A stretch of 64,000 nucleotides of DNA from Tetranychus cinnabarinus (Eukaryota > Arthropoda > Arachnida > Trombidiformes > Tetranychidae), in NCBI GenBank assembly GCA_022266195.1, contig WHVY01000003.1, forward strand, positions 3,534,001 to 3,598,000, in the 5' to 3' direction. Shown one piece after another: positions 20,578-31,785 of this stretch (the first letter of the stretch is position 1; every line of letters begins with the position of its first letter). A program made the translations under genes and the position numbers. The notes beneath the pieces are model-generated. The model was not told the DNA's origin. It worked only from the letters and a program-made list of their open reading frames with translations, and did not search any database.

Positions 20578-21222
20578 AAATTGGGCCTAATCTGACGACC
20601 TATGAAATCGGTATTTACAGTTAAGCATTCTGAGAGTGTCATCAGCATCGATTTCGGGATAAATTGTGCCCAGTTCAAAAATAGTTGTTTTAAATACTCT
20701 TCATTTATTGACATTTCAATAAATATTGACACCATATTGTTGTTTCAGAAACTTTTGTAAACTCAAATTAATAAAATTTCTTGACTACTTTCACTTTTGT
20801 AGAAATTTTAATTGGATATTGCGAAAAGTCAAGCTTCAAAATGAATTCAAAGATTTAATTTTTGTATAAATATTAGTTTTTTACTCGACGAGCAGTTTCC
20901 CGATTTGAATTTAACATCAAACTCAAGTTTGTGGCTCCATCACTCGACAAATGATTACCAAAGTTACATATGTTTTGAAAAAATTTCTCTCTTTAATTTG
21001 TACATTCAATTTTGAATTATTAAAGGCAATTTAATTTATATTTGTTTCTGGGATGATTTTTGATTTTTCTCTCATTCCTATTCAAAGTTAAAGGTAAGTT
21101 TATTTATAAGTTCTGTCCTCCAATAACCAATCAATAACCTCCTCTTTAAAGAAGTTCTCATTAAATGATGCAATTCTTATTTTCGTTTTTTCGTGATTGT
21201 CTAGGTTTTTGTATTCTGTTCA
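20578..21222. other. intergenic SNM1A-MTX2 with possible 5' UTR intron of MTX2
   Basis: 645 bases, AT-rich. A donor-like AAAGGTAAGT near 21093 and an acceptor-like GTCTAG near 21204 could delimit a 5' UTR intron of metaxin-2. A chance open frame on the minus strand (20448-20735) overlaps the SNM1A last exon and was not accepted. Confidence 0.35.
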
Positions 21223-22572
21223 ATGGAATATCACCAATTCTCTGCACCCATGGACGAACAATCAGGTAAAAACTTTTTCAACAAAAATTGTGCATATTAA
21301 TGACAATTGCTTTTAATCTTTTCCAGAAAATTGGCCAATTGATTTGAAATTATTTCATCCCATACCTGGTCTGTAATTGTGATTTTTTGAGAATATTTTT
21401 TCGTTACTTATCAATTTTCTATTATTATTTACACAGAATACTTATTTCTACATGAGAAAGCTAATTGTATTAGTGTTGAAGCCATCCTTAAGATGTGTGG
21501 TTTGTCTTTTGAGATTGAATACCGGCCTAATGCAGAATACATGTCGCCCACAGGTAATCAATTTTTATACCTCCGCTTTAATGAATTGCCCTGACTCTAA
21601 TATTGTTGTTTTCCGCATTTTTTAGGTGATGTACCTTTCATAAAAACAGGAAACACATTAATTTCTGGAATCGAAGCAATAATTGATTTTGCAAAGTCCT
21701 ATGACAAAAGCTTTACGAAGAGAAGTGAAGAAATTGAACGCGATACTAGAGTTTATATGAACCATTTTCACCAAGTTTTAACAGATGCTGAGGTAATCTA
21801 TGTAGAAAATATTCATTGCTGAAGCTTATTGTATAGATATCGGTATTTTTTATTCAGTCTAATGTCTCTTTTTCGTTTGATAGTTATATTTCATCTGGTG
21901 CCATGAAAAGATAGTCCAAGAAGTAAGTTTTTAAATTTTATCCGTGTGAATTGATATTCTTTAATATTTTATACTTGGTCTTTTTCAGTATACATATCCA
22001 AGATACGTTTCAAAATACCCTTGGCCTTTAAGTTCCATACTCTATTATAGCAAAAAACGAAACATTACAAAGCGAATCAAATCTGGTAGTGAACCGATTA
22101 CAAACTATGATGAAGTATGTTAATTTACTTAATTAATGTAAACGTTTTTCAATCAATAAGTGAAAATCTGATGTATTTTTTTTGTAATTTAGGCAATCAG
22201 GAGGGTCGAATGCGAACTCGAAAATTTATCTAAGCTTATGGTTGGGCCATATTTCTTTGGAGACAGGTAATTGGTGATGTGATACTAAAATGAATCAGCT
22301 AATTATTTTTTACTTGATTTACAGTCCAACAGAGTTTGATGCACTTATTTTTGGCCATCTAACTGCTATACAAACGACTGCACTTCCTGATGACGCATTA
22401 TCAATTATAACTAGAGAAAATGAAGCGATATATAACCTATGTGGTCTTATAGGAGCTCGATATTTTCCTGGTGAGTTTTATTTAATTATTACGTTGTTTC
22501 CAAAAATTTTAATTCTAATTTTTGAACTTTTCTTTCTCTCTTTTAGGACTACTATTAACCAAGGAGACTTAG
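21223..22572 (+). CDS. MTX2: metaxin-2, mitochondrial outer-membrane protein
   Basis: Built from nine small exons, several under 50 bases: 21223-21265, 21327-21368, 21437-21553, 21626-21792, 21884-21922, 21989-22114, 22193-22266, 22325-22470 and 22547-22572; total 259 residues against 263 in human. Metaxin-2 is a GST-fold protein on the cytosolic face of the mitochondrial outer membrane, partner of metaxin-1 and of the SAM/MICOS assembly. Family marks: ENWPIDLKLF near the start, LHEKANCISVEAILKMC, PNAEYMSPTGDVPFI, YPRYVSKYPWPLSSIL, GPYFFGDSPTEFDALIFGHL. Every junction keeps the frame. The weakest signal is the donor after exon 2 (GTCTGT), but alternatives there introduce stops. The short exons make this gene invisible to a simple open-frame scan. 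Confidence 0.88.
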
Positions 22573-23121
22573 TCACTTCAGATCATAATTATAGTTAAAT
22601 AGTTTTGCGTATGGTTAATAAATTGATTATTGTTTTAAATTTAGAATAATAAGTAAAGCATTAAATTGTTCACGGCGCTTGCTGTTTCACCCTTTATTTG
22701 ATTATCACATTTTTAGCTTACCTAACAAGATTTGAATTGACCTTAGAAGTCTAATGACTTCAACTGCAGTTATATAATTAAATCTCATTAAGAGTAACAT
22801 TTCACAGCCAAAAAGAGCACGATTCAAAAGAATTTAATTGTTTTAATTAAAAGATTCGGGAATTAGTTCAATCAATTCTGAATCCAGTTCATACATTGTA
22901 TTTTAATTTAGAGATTTAAAAAAAGCAGGAACAGTCTGTAAAAATGGTCTAATAGTTATTTCATTTCACCAAAGATGTCAGCTCGATAGAAAGCTTAACG
23001 TAGATTTTGAATTTGTTGATTAGTTTACCTTTTGTTAACTATTTTATTATAATGTTATAACTGTTATTTAAACAGTTATTGTTTTTTTCATGATTTCCTC
23101 TGCATTTATTTATAAACCTAA
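22573..23121. other. intergenic MTX2-ARL4
   Basis: About 550 bases of AT-rich DNA holding the MTX2 3' UTR and the ARL4 promoter or 5' UTR. No motif stands out. Confidence 0.5.
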
Positions 23122-23901
23122 ATGGGCTCCGCTGTTGGGAAAGGAGGTTCCATTTTGGATATACTCTCACCTTTCCACCAAATTCATATTGTTATGTTAG
23201 GCCTTGATTCAGCTGGAAAAACAACAGCACTTTACAGACTTAAATTTGATCAATATCTTAATACTGTGCCCACTATAGGATTTAACTGTGAGAAAATCAA
23301 AGGTATAATATCATTTCATTCCCTTAATCGATCCTACTTCCATATGTATCATCAACTTTTTCCTTTCCATTTCCTTAACCTTTACCCTGACTATCACTCC
23401 AAGATTTTATCATTATCACTTCTTAAACACTTTTATCAATATCAAAGTTTAATACTGTTTTCTTATATTCAAATTACAGGACAGACGGGTAAGCTGAAAG
23501 GCACAAATTTCGTTTTCTGGGATATAGGTGGGCAAGACAAATTACGTCCTCTTTGGAGATCGTATACTAGATGTACTGATGGTATTGTATTTGTTGTTGA
23601 CTCTGTTGATGAAGAACGTATGGAAGAAGCCAAGATGGAACTTTTAAGGACAGCGAAGTCTCCTGAAAATGCCGGTGTTCCATTTTTAATATTAGCAAAT
23701 AAACAAGATTTACCTGGTGCTAAAGATCCTAAAGAGATTGCCAACTTATTGGGTCTCGACAGTCTTAACCCTGGCCAGCTATGGCATGTTCAACCAGCCT
23801 GTGCTGTTATTGGGGAAGGATTAAATGATGGACTTGAAATTCTATATAATATGATTTTAAAAAGTCGTCGAATTGCCAAACAGTCAAAGAGAAAAAGATA
23901 A
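23122..23901 (+). CDS. ARL4: ARL4-family ADP-ribosylation factor-like GTPase
   Basis: Exons 23122-23302 and 23480-23901 give exactly 200 residues, the length of human ARL4A. ARL4 proteins act at the plasma membrane, recruiting ARNO/cytohesins and affecting actin and migration. Seen: Gly2 for myristoylation (MGSAVGK), P-loop GLDSAGKTT (27-35), WDIGGQDKLRPLW (74-86), SYTRCTDGIVFVVDSVD, NKQD (134-137), WHVQPACAVIGEGL, and the polybasic C-terminus KSRRIAKQSKRKR that ARL4 uses for membrane binding and nuclear import. The intron (23303-23479) is 177 bases, a multiple of three and free of stops, so a continuous 259-codon frame exists across it; the inserted residues have no family counterpart, whereas splicing restores the canonical protein. 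Confidence 0.93.
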   Translation: MGSAVGKGGSILDILSPFHQIHIVMLGLDSAGKTTALYRLKFDQYLNTVPTIGFNCEKIKGIISFHSLNRSYFHMYHQLFPFHFLNLYPDYHSKILSLSLLKHFYQYQSLILFSYIQITGQTGKLKGTNFVFWDIGGQDKLRPLWRSYTRCTDGIVFVVDSVDEERMEEAKMELLRTAKSPENAGVPFLILANKQDLPGAKDPKEIANLLGLDSLNPGQLWHVQPACAVIGEGLNDGLEILYNMILKSRRIAKQSKRKR

Positions 23902-25004
23902 TCCATCCTTATGATTAAATGTATTTTTACTATATTGGATGCATTCCACCTTGGGAACCAAAAAACTATTACATTAAAGTTACGATTTTTCGATATTCGA
24001 TCTCTTGAAATGAATTATCATTTTTTTGCTCAAATCTTTTCATCTCACTTTATGAAATTGAAACGTCATCTCTTGTAGCGATTGAATCTTCTCTCTCTTT
24101 AATCTCTGTTTTTTGCGTGTTTATGAGTTTCAGGGAAAAAATGGTCATCAAAAGATGGCGCATCTTTGGAAAAATATTGACAAATGTTGTGAGAAATATA
24201 ATTTTACTGTAATTGTATCTAAAGATTTGCTTTATTACGCATAAAACCGATTACCTGAAATTGTCTACATAATATTTGGGCGCAAAATTTGACAGTACTG
24301 ATTTTATTTCAAATCTTAATCACAAATCACTGTTGATTAAGCTATTTCTCCGATCGCTTCGAGTTCAGAGTGTAGATTTTGTTTAGTTTATTCAGGAGAA
24401 TCAAAAACTAACATTGTAATCGATTATTTAATTTTTTATGAAAGACTTTTGGCCAAATCGAGTATGACTTTGGTAAATTAAGTTCATATAAAGAATAAAG
24501 AAATAAACTCATGAACGGTTTCAAGAAAATTAATGTACTTTAATGCAAGTTAGTTGCTACCTCAAATGTAACAAACTAAATATAAAGTATATCCAATTTT
24601 GAGAGATGGATTAACATGTATGCTGGGGTGAAAAATGAGAGGGAAATTTTAATGATTGAGTCATAGGGAGTTGAAGAAAACAATTTGGTTTCAACTGGTG
24701 TAATGAGTTCATAGTGATGCTTATCAATTTTAGAAAGACTTCAACAGTTAAAGTTGATCGTTTTCTGATCCAAGAAACACCGGTAGCAAAATTGGTTTTA
24801 TCTTAAAAGCAAGAAAGTGATTTCTCTAAGAATTAATCAGATTGAAATGGAACAATGATGCCAAAATATGATGCTCTAAATTGACACGGACAGTTTATGA
24901 TAATTTTCTTGATCCATAAAAAGTAAAAAGAAGCATTAAGCTGGAAGATTTGATCGAGATGGTAAGAGAGTTTATGACAGATTCAAGAATTGTTATTAAA
25001 TGAA
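23902..25004. other. convergent intergenic ARL4 / second SET gene
   Basis: 1.1 kb between the 3' ends of two convergent genes, AT-rich, presumably two 3' UTRs. A motif AAGATGGCG at 24152-24160 resembles CTCF or YY1 sites. Nothing else seen. Confidence 0.45.
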
Positions 25005-26090
25005 TTATTCTGCATCATCATCGTCATCGTCGTCTGCGACTCCTTCACCTTCACCTTCCTCAGCACTTTCTTCATTACCATCTTCATCATCATCACCTTC
25101 ATCTCCTTCTCCATCTTCTTCCTCTTCTTCATCTGCTTCGTCATCTTCGGAATCCAAATCGATGGATTTATCATCAACAGATTCATCTTCTTCATCTTCT
25201 TCGTAGTCTTCTTCGTCCTCTATAGATTCCTCATCTTCTTGGTCGTGAATGAGGAAAAATTGAACAGGATCAAGCCACATCTCTTCCTTCAAAATTTTAG
25301 CAATATCATCTACAGCTTGGCCACCATAGTGAAGATACCAAGAAAAGAATGTTTGAGAAGGTCCAGAGCTCTTACGTTTACGAGATTTATCATTTTTTGA
25401 TCGATTTACGGCTTGCTCTCTAAGCCTTTCTGCCCATTCAGTGTTCTTCCAGTTGATGGGAGTAGATGTAGGCGCTGGTTCACCACCACCTGAACCTTGA
25501 TGGAATTCTTTAATCAAAACTTTATTCTCGAAGTATGGATTATCATCAAAGTGAAATTTAATTCTAAATCCAGATTTGGCATCATCAAATTCTTCTACTT
25601 CTATTTTTTTCAGATGATGCAAGCATTTTTCATCCTCCTCATCCAGAATAGTAGTTAAGGTTGGATGGTTAATGAAAGATTGTACCCAAAAATCAGGAAT
25701 TTTCTTGATGAGTTCGTCTCTTTCCTCAATGAAAGGTCTTCTGATATCATTAAATTCTTGTTCGAGTGCCGATGAGAAGGCTTGCTTAATAACACAAGAA
25801 CTGATTTTTTGTTGACACTTTTGAAGCTCTTTAATTACCTTTTGAAGTTCTTCCTCTGATTTTGCTGCAGAATTTGCATTATCACCAGAAGATTTATTGT
25901 CTTTATCATTAGATGCAGCTTCAGACTGATGGTTGGCTCCATCTCTTTTAACTTGATCTTCAACGTGACCGCCTTTCAGCTCTTCACCATTTTTACCAGC
26001 AATACCGGCATCCTCAGAATCTTTTTTAAATTTTTTAGCAGGCTGTTGAGAGCTTACCTCGTCACCGTTGTTTTTAACAGAAGTAGCCAT
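25005..26090 (-). CDS. second SET/TAF-I paralogue, intronless
   Basis: Single-exon gene of 361 residues from ATG 26090. It shares the SET layout: charged N-terminus, dimerisation helix, KIPDFWVQSFINHP, EFDDAKSGFRIKFHF, NPYFENKVLIKEFH, INWKNTEWAERL, FFSWYLHYGG, then a long Asp/Glu tail that ends in a run of aspartates. Compared with the copy at 1490-2578 it is clearly more diverged: the dimerisation helix has lost the near-invariant LNEKASEEILKVEQ wording, and WPNPLQYFLVPDM has become WLDPVQFFLIHDQ. Both copies share SFINHPTLTTIL/AFVNHPTLTTIL and INWKNTE, not seen in human SET, so duplication within the lineage is likely. Absence of the intron found in the other copy suggests a retrocopy that stayed open and functional. 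Acidity and length are preserved. Confidence 0.88.
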   Translation of the reverse strand: MATSVKNNGDEVSSQQPAKKFKKDSEDAGIAGKNGEELKGGHVEDQVKRDGANHQSEAASNDKDNKSSGDNANSAAKSEEELQKVIKELQKCQQKISSCVIKQAFSSALEQEFNDIRRPFIEERDELIKKIPDFWVQSFINHPTLTTILDEEDEKCLHHLKKIEVEEFDDAKSGFRIKFHFDDNPYFENKVLIKEFHQGSGGGEPAPTSTPINWKNTEWAERLREQAVNRSKNDKSRKRKSSGPSQTFFSWYLHYGGQAVDDIAKILKEEMWLDPVQFFLIHDQEDEESIEDEEDYEEDEEDESVDDKSIDLDSEDDEADEEEEEDGEGDEGDDDEDGNEESAEEGEGEGVADDDDDDDAE

Positions 26091-27620
26091 TTCAATAAGC
26101 AGATTAAGCAAGAATAAAAAATCAGATTATCAATAAATGATATAACACTTTGAGGGAGGATAATAAAAAAAGTCCCGCGCTCTTAATGGGAAAAACTTAA
26201 CACCAAAAGACAATGAAACAACACTGTTTAAAATATGTCTGACATCTAGATGAGAACAGATTTGAATTTAAAAAACTTAAACGGCGTTGAATAAATCCAA
26301 TTTAAACAAAATTTAAACAAATCAAATGCAAATTGCGATGTTAGGGTAATATTCTTTGGGTGAATCCGGTTAAGATGATATCTGATAAGGTTTAGAAGAC
26401 AAGACAGAAATGAGTACAGTTTGGATTTGGATCCAGCCTTTCAAAACCGAAAATAATTTGCTCTCAATCAATTAGATTGCTTATTGATATTAAGTTTATT
26501 TTTCATGCCAGAATACAAAACTTAATCATCAATAGGATAAATTAATATCAACATAGTTCATTTAATCAATATTATTAATTCTTTAATTTAAAATTATAAA
26601 GATTAAAATATGGATCTAGTAACAAAAAAGTATCGGATTGTATGATAAGGAGTGCTTACAATTTGAAAGCATTGCTTTGTTCATGTTCATGCCAACGCTA
26701 TCTAGCGTTAAAAAAATAAAACACAAATTCTGGTGATAATTATCATACAATTGTAATTATTTGAACAAACTATTACTAATGAGGAACTAAAAAATGATAG
26801 AATTGTAAGTTTTCTTTTTCTTTAACCTAGAACTGCTTTATTAATCTGGATTGAATGGTATGAATTGAGGAAAAATCTCTTGAAACTTTATCTTCCGAGT
26901 CGATTGAAAATTACTTGCACCAACTTATTTCAACCTGAATTTAACCAAACTTGTGTTGTCCGTATTCAGATATGTTTTATTGAAGTAAAAAGCCCATTCT
27001 AACCTGTCTATCTTTTGAGTTTAGATTTGATTCCATGTTTGAATAAATAAGAAACTTCATTAAAGCACAACCTTTTAATAGGCAGACATCTTTAAATTAA
27101 ATCCATTGATACAGTTAAGAGTGATTTTAGTTATTAAAAAAATTGCCTAACAGTTTCAATCCAAATAATGCGATCGGAAATTGAAATCAATCATTTTTAA
27201 GCTTTATGTATCAACAAAAAACGTTTCATCTTTTACATTATGATAAAACGATGAACCAAAAGCTTTAAACGTGTAGATATTGATTCATCTTAAATAAAAT
27301 ATAAATTAATTTTTACTATAAACTAGCTAAATTTTATAATCGCATTCTCTTTTATTACAGTGGATATTTACAATGAGTGACACTGAAAAACAAACATGAT
27401 ATTCAAACAAACGAAAAATTTTCTACATGGAACATTCTCAATATAATTAATTGTGCTTTTATCTTATGGGTTTACTTTTTTTGGCGACTAGTTCACAAAT
27501 CAAAACGTATTGCTTTTGTTTAACTCAATATTCAAATGTTTCACTTCCATCATGTTTTCGAACTCTATTTAAGAAATTAGTTCTGATATATTTAGCTTAA
27601 AAGTAGATTCATATCTCGAT
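26091..27620. other. intergenic upstream of the second SET gene
   Basis: 1.5 kb of AT-rich DNA between two minus-strand genes, holding the promoter of the SET paralogue and the 3' UTR of synaptophysin. A small perfect hairpin AACGCTA/TAGCGTT lies near 26696. A splice-acceptor-like site and a nine-codon frame at about 27360-27400 were not convincing. Confidence 0.45.
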
Positions 27621-29177
27621 TTAATACTGTCCAACAAATTGTTGCTCATTTGGATATTGCCCACCAGACTTTTGTTGAGTTCCTATGGGATCACCATAAC
27701 CACCAAAGCTATCTTGAGCTTGAGGAGGATAATTTGGCATTGGTGGTCCAGGAGGCATAGGACCAGCTTCTGATTTAGGGTGGAATTGAGTCTCTTTATA
27801 AACAAACCACATGCTGGCTCCCCATAAGAAGAAGTTAGCAAACCCAAATATCTGTAAAACAAAAGGATAAAATTAGATTTTTGCATGAAATCAGATGTTT
27901 CAATGTAGGGATAACGTAATCTTACCAATGATACATTAAGAGAAGACCAATTAGCTAAAGATTTAGTTGAACAAATTGTTGGTTTTACATCACAAACTTT
28001 CAAGTGTCTTTTGAAAGTACTTGGATTGGTATAGTATTTGAGGTCCGAGACACCGGCAGCCCAAGCACATGATCCAGCAAACCAGAAAATGGTGAAAATA
28101 CCAGTTGCCACCAGATCAAGAACAGGGATCAATGGATTGGTTGCATAAATAGGAGCCGAGGTCAGATAAAAGGCTAAAGCTCCAATACAATATAACATGC
28201 AGAGGACTCCTGTTGTTACGAAAAATCTTGCCGAACTGGAAAAGTCCATTGGGAAATTTCGAGAGACAATAGTATCTGGATTCGTGCAGTTAGGAATTAT
28301 TGTAAATTGACTTTTCTCTAATTCGAATGGATATTCAATTTTGTATTCAATCTTTCTGGTCAGCTTTTCTGTGTTTACTGGCTCGCTTTCCGTTAACTGC
28401 CCTGAACAGTACATTTCCAATTCCGAAGTTCCTTTAAAACCTGAAGTCGTTGCAAAAGCAAATATTGCGAAAATCTTCAAATAAAAAGAAAAGACAAAAA
28501 TTAGTGAAATAGTAATGAAATTCCAGGATCACATTCATGGATTTAGGACCAGCATTGAAAAAACTGCGTGGAATAGCACAATGAATACACTTTCTAGCCA
28601 TTTTTTCTGTATCATGTCCTTATTAATTTCTTAACATTATTGCTCTGAAGATTGAGTTAATCCAAATAATTGCATTTTGATTGCAATTGAGATGGCAAAT
28701 CTATTATTTAAATGAGGCACTGCGTCTCCTATATTTTCTGGTAAGTATTGAAAGACCAATTTGGGAAACCTAAAAATTAGACATTCAATTTTCTGTGCTC
28801 ACAAACAGCTGAACCAATGTCCAATCAATGTCAACCAAATGCTTAAGCAACAAAATAGCAAATTGCTCGGTAAATTTATGATATATCTAAAACTCAAACT
28901 CAAATTTTTGAAGATGATCTTTCACCCTTAGAAACCGTTCATCTACAGTATATGGATGTAAGATCACATCATTTTGTTCACCTGAATTGAAGGCATAAAT
29001 CTGGAGTCAAGTCAATATAAGATCAGCTTATTTACTGTAACTGACCAGAATGATCAAAATAAGATGGACAGGATGATGATAAATCAAAGGTGGAATTAAA
29101 ACAGATAAAAGACTTACCAATTGCAATATACGAATAAATCCTCGAGGCTCTTTGATTACTCTGGTATTGAGTTCCAT
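27621..29177 (-). CDS. SYP: synaptophysin-family synaptic vesicle protein
   Basis: Minus-strand exons 29118-29177, 27926-28474 and 27621-27851 give 279 residues. Synaptophysins are four-span MARVEL proteins of synaptic vesicles that bind synaptobrevin. Seen: IKEPRGFIRILQL (9-20) leading into the first membrane span IFAIFAFATTSG, an extracellular loop with Cys, EYPFELEKSQF, SSSARFFVTTGVLCMLYCIGAL (span 2), LDLVATGIFTIFWFAGSCAWAAGVSDLKYYTNP (span 3 and the diagnostic SDLK loop), and IFGFANFFLWGASMWFVYKET (span 4). A cytosolic Pro/Gly/Gln/Tyr-rich tail parallels the vertebrate YGPQ repeats. Exon junctions are all phase 0. Synaptogyrin is excluded by the loop and tail sequences. The first exon, only 20 codons, was located from the EPRGFI motif. 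Confidence 0.9.
28475..29117 (-). other. first intron of the synaptophysin gene
   Basis: 643-base intron between the 20-codon first exon and the main exon, donor GTAAGT, acceptor TTTGAAG. No feature seen inside. Confidence 0.75.
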
Positions 29178-31785
29178 GTTTATATGGAAAGATTATGATT
29201 TTTGACCCTTTCCAATAAAAACAGTTAAAGTCTGATGGTGTTTGCGATTCAGTGGTAAAGTTGAATTTCAATTACAATGAAACAGCAAAAAAAAAACAGA
29301 AAGAGTCAAGGAAAAAGATTCAGTCAATGTAATAACCAGTGAAATCACTTCATACTCACTGCTTCCCACGATTCTTACCTGAAAAAGGTAAATATTACTC
29401 AAACTCTTTTTGACCTGCTTTCCTTTCCTTTGGATTTTACTGTAGGTTGATCAATGGCGACCATTAAACTAGATTAATTAACAGTTAAAGGCTGAAAATG
29501 AAATGATATGAAGGATGTTTGTTTGAAGCAATTTTCAAAATGATTTTAATTCGATTGCTTATTGTTTTATCGCAATGAACACGTCTGTCTTATTTGTATC
29601 AGATTTTACCAAAGAGTAGAGAAAGAGTTTATCTTACTCTTCGGATCTTACTATTAATTTACAATAAGCATGCTCAGCCTAAAAATTATTAGGGATTCAA
29701 TCAAAGTGATACTTCTATGGAATCAAGAGAAGTTTATATTCAAAAGGTGATCAGCTTAAATAGTCTAAATGTTTTGTTGATTAAAGGCTGAATGAGACAG
29801 TAAATGTAGGAATTAAATAGATTTTAAAAAGATTCAAGTTCAAATTGTGTCTCTCATTATAAATTGAATACAATGCATAGAGGATAGACTATTGAACATT
29901 TATGTTGATCAATTAACTACACACCAAATGTCATCTTTTACCAGTTAATTAAAACTCGTTTTGAAATAAGATGAAGGTTAAACAAAAGACGGTTTTGTGT
30001 TTGGCTTCAATTTAATTGTAAATCATCTTTTACTGATGATCACTCATGACGGTTGTCAAGCGATAGACCAAGTCTGTTTATCTTGCAAATGATTTACTTA
30101 TTTTAATATAGAGATATATTTTTACTGAAATGAGAGGTCATTAAGATAGTCTAACAATTTAAGTTATTACAATGAAAACTCGGTCGTGCGTATGGTTCAT
30201 AATGTCATCAGTTACGTTAACTTTCACATGTATATATTGAAGTGCTTTATCGTCATGAAAAGTATCATTAGGAAGAAAGTTGTTGAAAATATGTTCAAAA
30301 ATTACAATTTAAACGACGTTTACTCTCTCAAATGCAATTTTCACTAAAATCAAGGTTCTACTGATTACCAAAAATTGAACAATGAGCAACAAAAGACCCG
30401 AAAAGGCAGACAAATTCATGAGTAATTTAATCAATTTACAAATCTTTGTCCTCCTTCAATAAACTTTCAAATCGTTAGATTCCTCATCGGCAGATTTACG
30501 TGATTCACTTTTCGCAATCTGAACACTTCTCAACCGGTAATTTTTCAACACATGAATGACCCATTGCATTGCCATCTCTTTATTAACTGTCATCTTCCTG
30601 GCTCTACCCATGATCTGGCTTGAATAGATGGATGGGTCTTATAAATAGATGGGTAACTTGATCAGTATGGGAACAATCATAATGTAAACATGGTAAAGGC
30701 AGAAATGCTGAATCAAAAAGATGAATCGACTGTTAATAAAAATATTTGAATATTGAAGGGAGAGAGAGAACTGAAAGGATAAATTAATTCATAAAATAAT
30801 CATTGAAAAAGAGCAAGATTTAATTTACTTGATTGATTCCAAATTTAAGGTAACAAACAATATAAGAGTGAAAGAAGAGGAAAGATAGAGAGAAGAGAAA
30901 CTTTTCATTAAGAAAATATCAAGAAAAAAAGAGATAAGAAAGATCACAATTGAATGAGATTCGCAAAGAGCAAACAAATTGCGGGAGAAACAAATAACCC
31001 AAACTTACAATTTAATTGTTTGGATTTATTTGAGTCTCCTAATTCGGTGTAAAGATATAATTTAACATACTCTTGTTTGTATAGTTATATAAATGCATGA
31101 AAATTTTGTAGAAACTATGAGACAAAAGGTGACAAAAAGGTGCGAAAAGAGGAGAAGGGAGAAAAATTCAAATACAATCAAACCTCAATATTTGAATAAC
31201 ACCATACCAGAAACTATCTTTTTTAATCTTTTTTTACAACTAGTCCTTTTTCATCTCGTCTAATTAACTAGGGTAAGAATTGTATTTGTATTTTTTGTAG
31301 GATTTTATCATAATAATTGGTTTCAATTTTTTTTCAAAAACCAGCCCGACTATTTATATAATACAATAGCATGAAAAATAGGGATGGAGAAGCAAGGCAA
31401 GGAAGAGGTGGAGTAAGATTTAAAGAACATTGGCTGGTTAACCAATCTGTTAACTTTGGTTTATAAATTAGAAATAATGAAGAGAAAAAAAGAGAACAAA
31501 AAATTAGCATACGCAGTAACGTATAACGAAATGAGCTTAACTTTGGCGGGATTAATCAGCCTTCCAATGTCAGCTATGATGACGAAATGAAAAGTTGAAA
31601 GCTATGAGTGAAATAAGCTAAGGTGACTGAGAGCATGTGGGAGAAGAAATGCGAGAGAGAGAGAGAAAGAGAGAAAATAGAAATGAGTAAATGAATAGAC
31701 GGAAGTAGGAGGGTAAAGGCATGGAAAGCTTTTAAATAAACTTTCAGCCGCCTTTTCACAGGGTGATCAGGTTGATCTTTCATGT
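29178..31785. other. intergenic upstream of synaptophysin
   Basis: 2.6 kb between two minus-strand genes, containing the promoter of synaptophysin and the 3' UTR of PEX7. Bases about 30750-31000 and 31120-31170 are purine-rich on the plus strand, and 31646-31680 is a GAGA microsatellite. No gene recognised. Confidence 0.45.
31646..31680. repeat. GA-rich microsatellite
   Basis: Near-perfect GAGAGAGAGAGA and GAAAGAGAG run downstream of PEX7. Similar purine-rich stretches occur at 6480-6520 and 34555-34600. Confidence 0.7.

Noticed and set aside
24990..25400. Open frames on the plus strand opposite the acidic tail of the second SET gene
   Set aside because: Antisense shadows of Asp/Glu repeats, giving Ser- or Ile/Phe-only proteins.
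27361..27399. Acceptor-like TTTATTACAG followed by MSDTEKQT and a stop
   Set aside because: Nine codons with no upstream gene on that strand.
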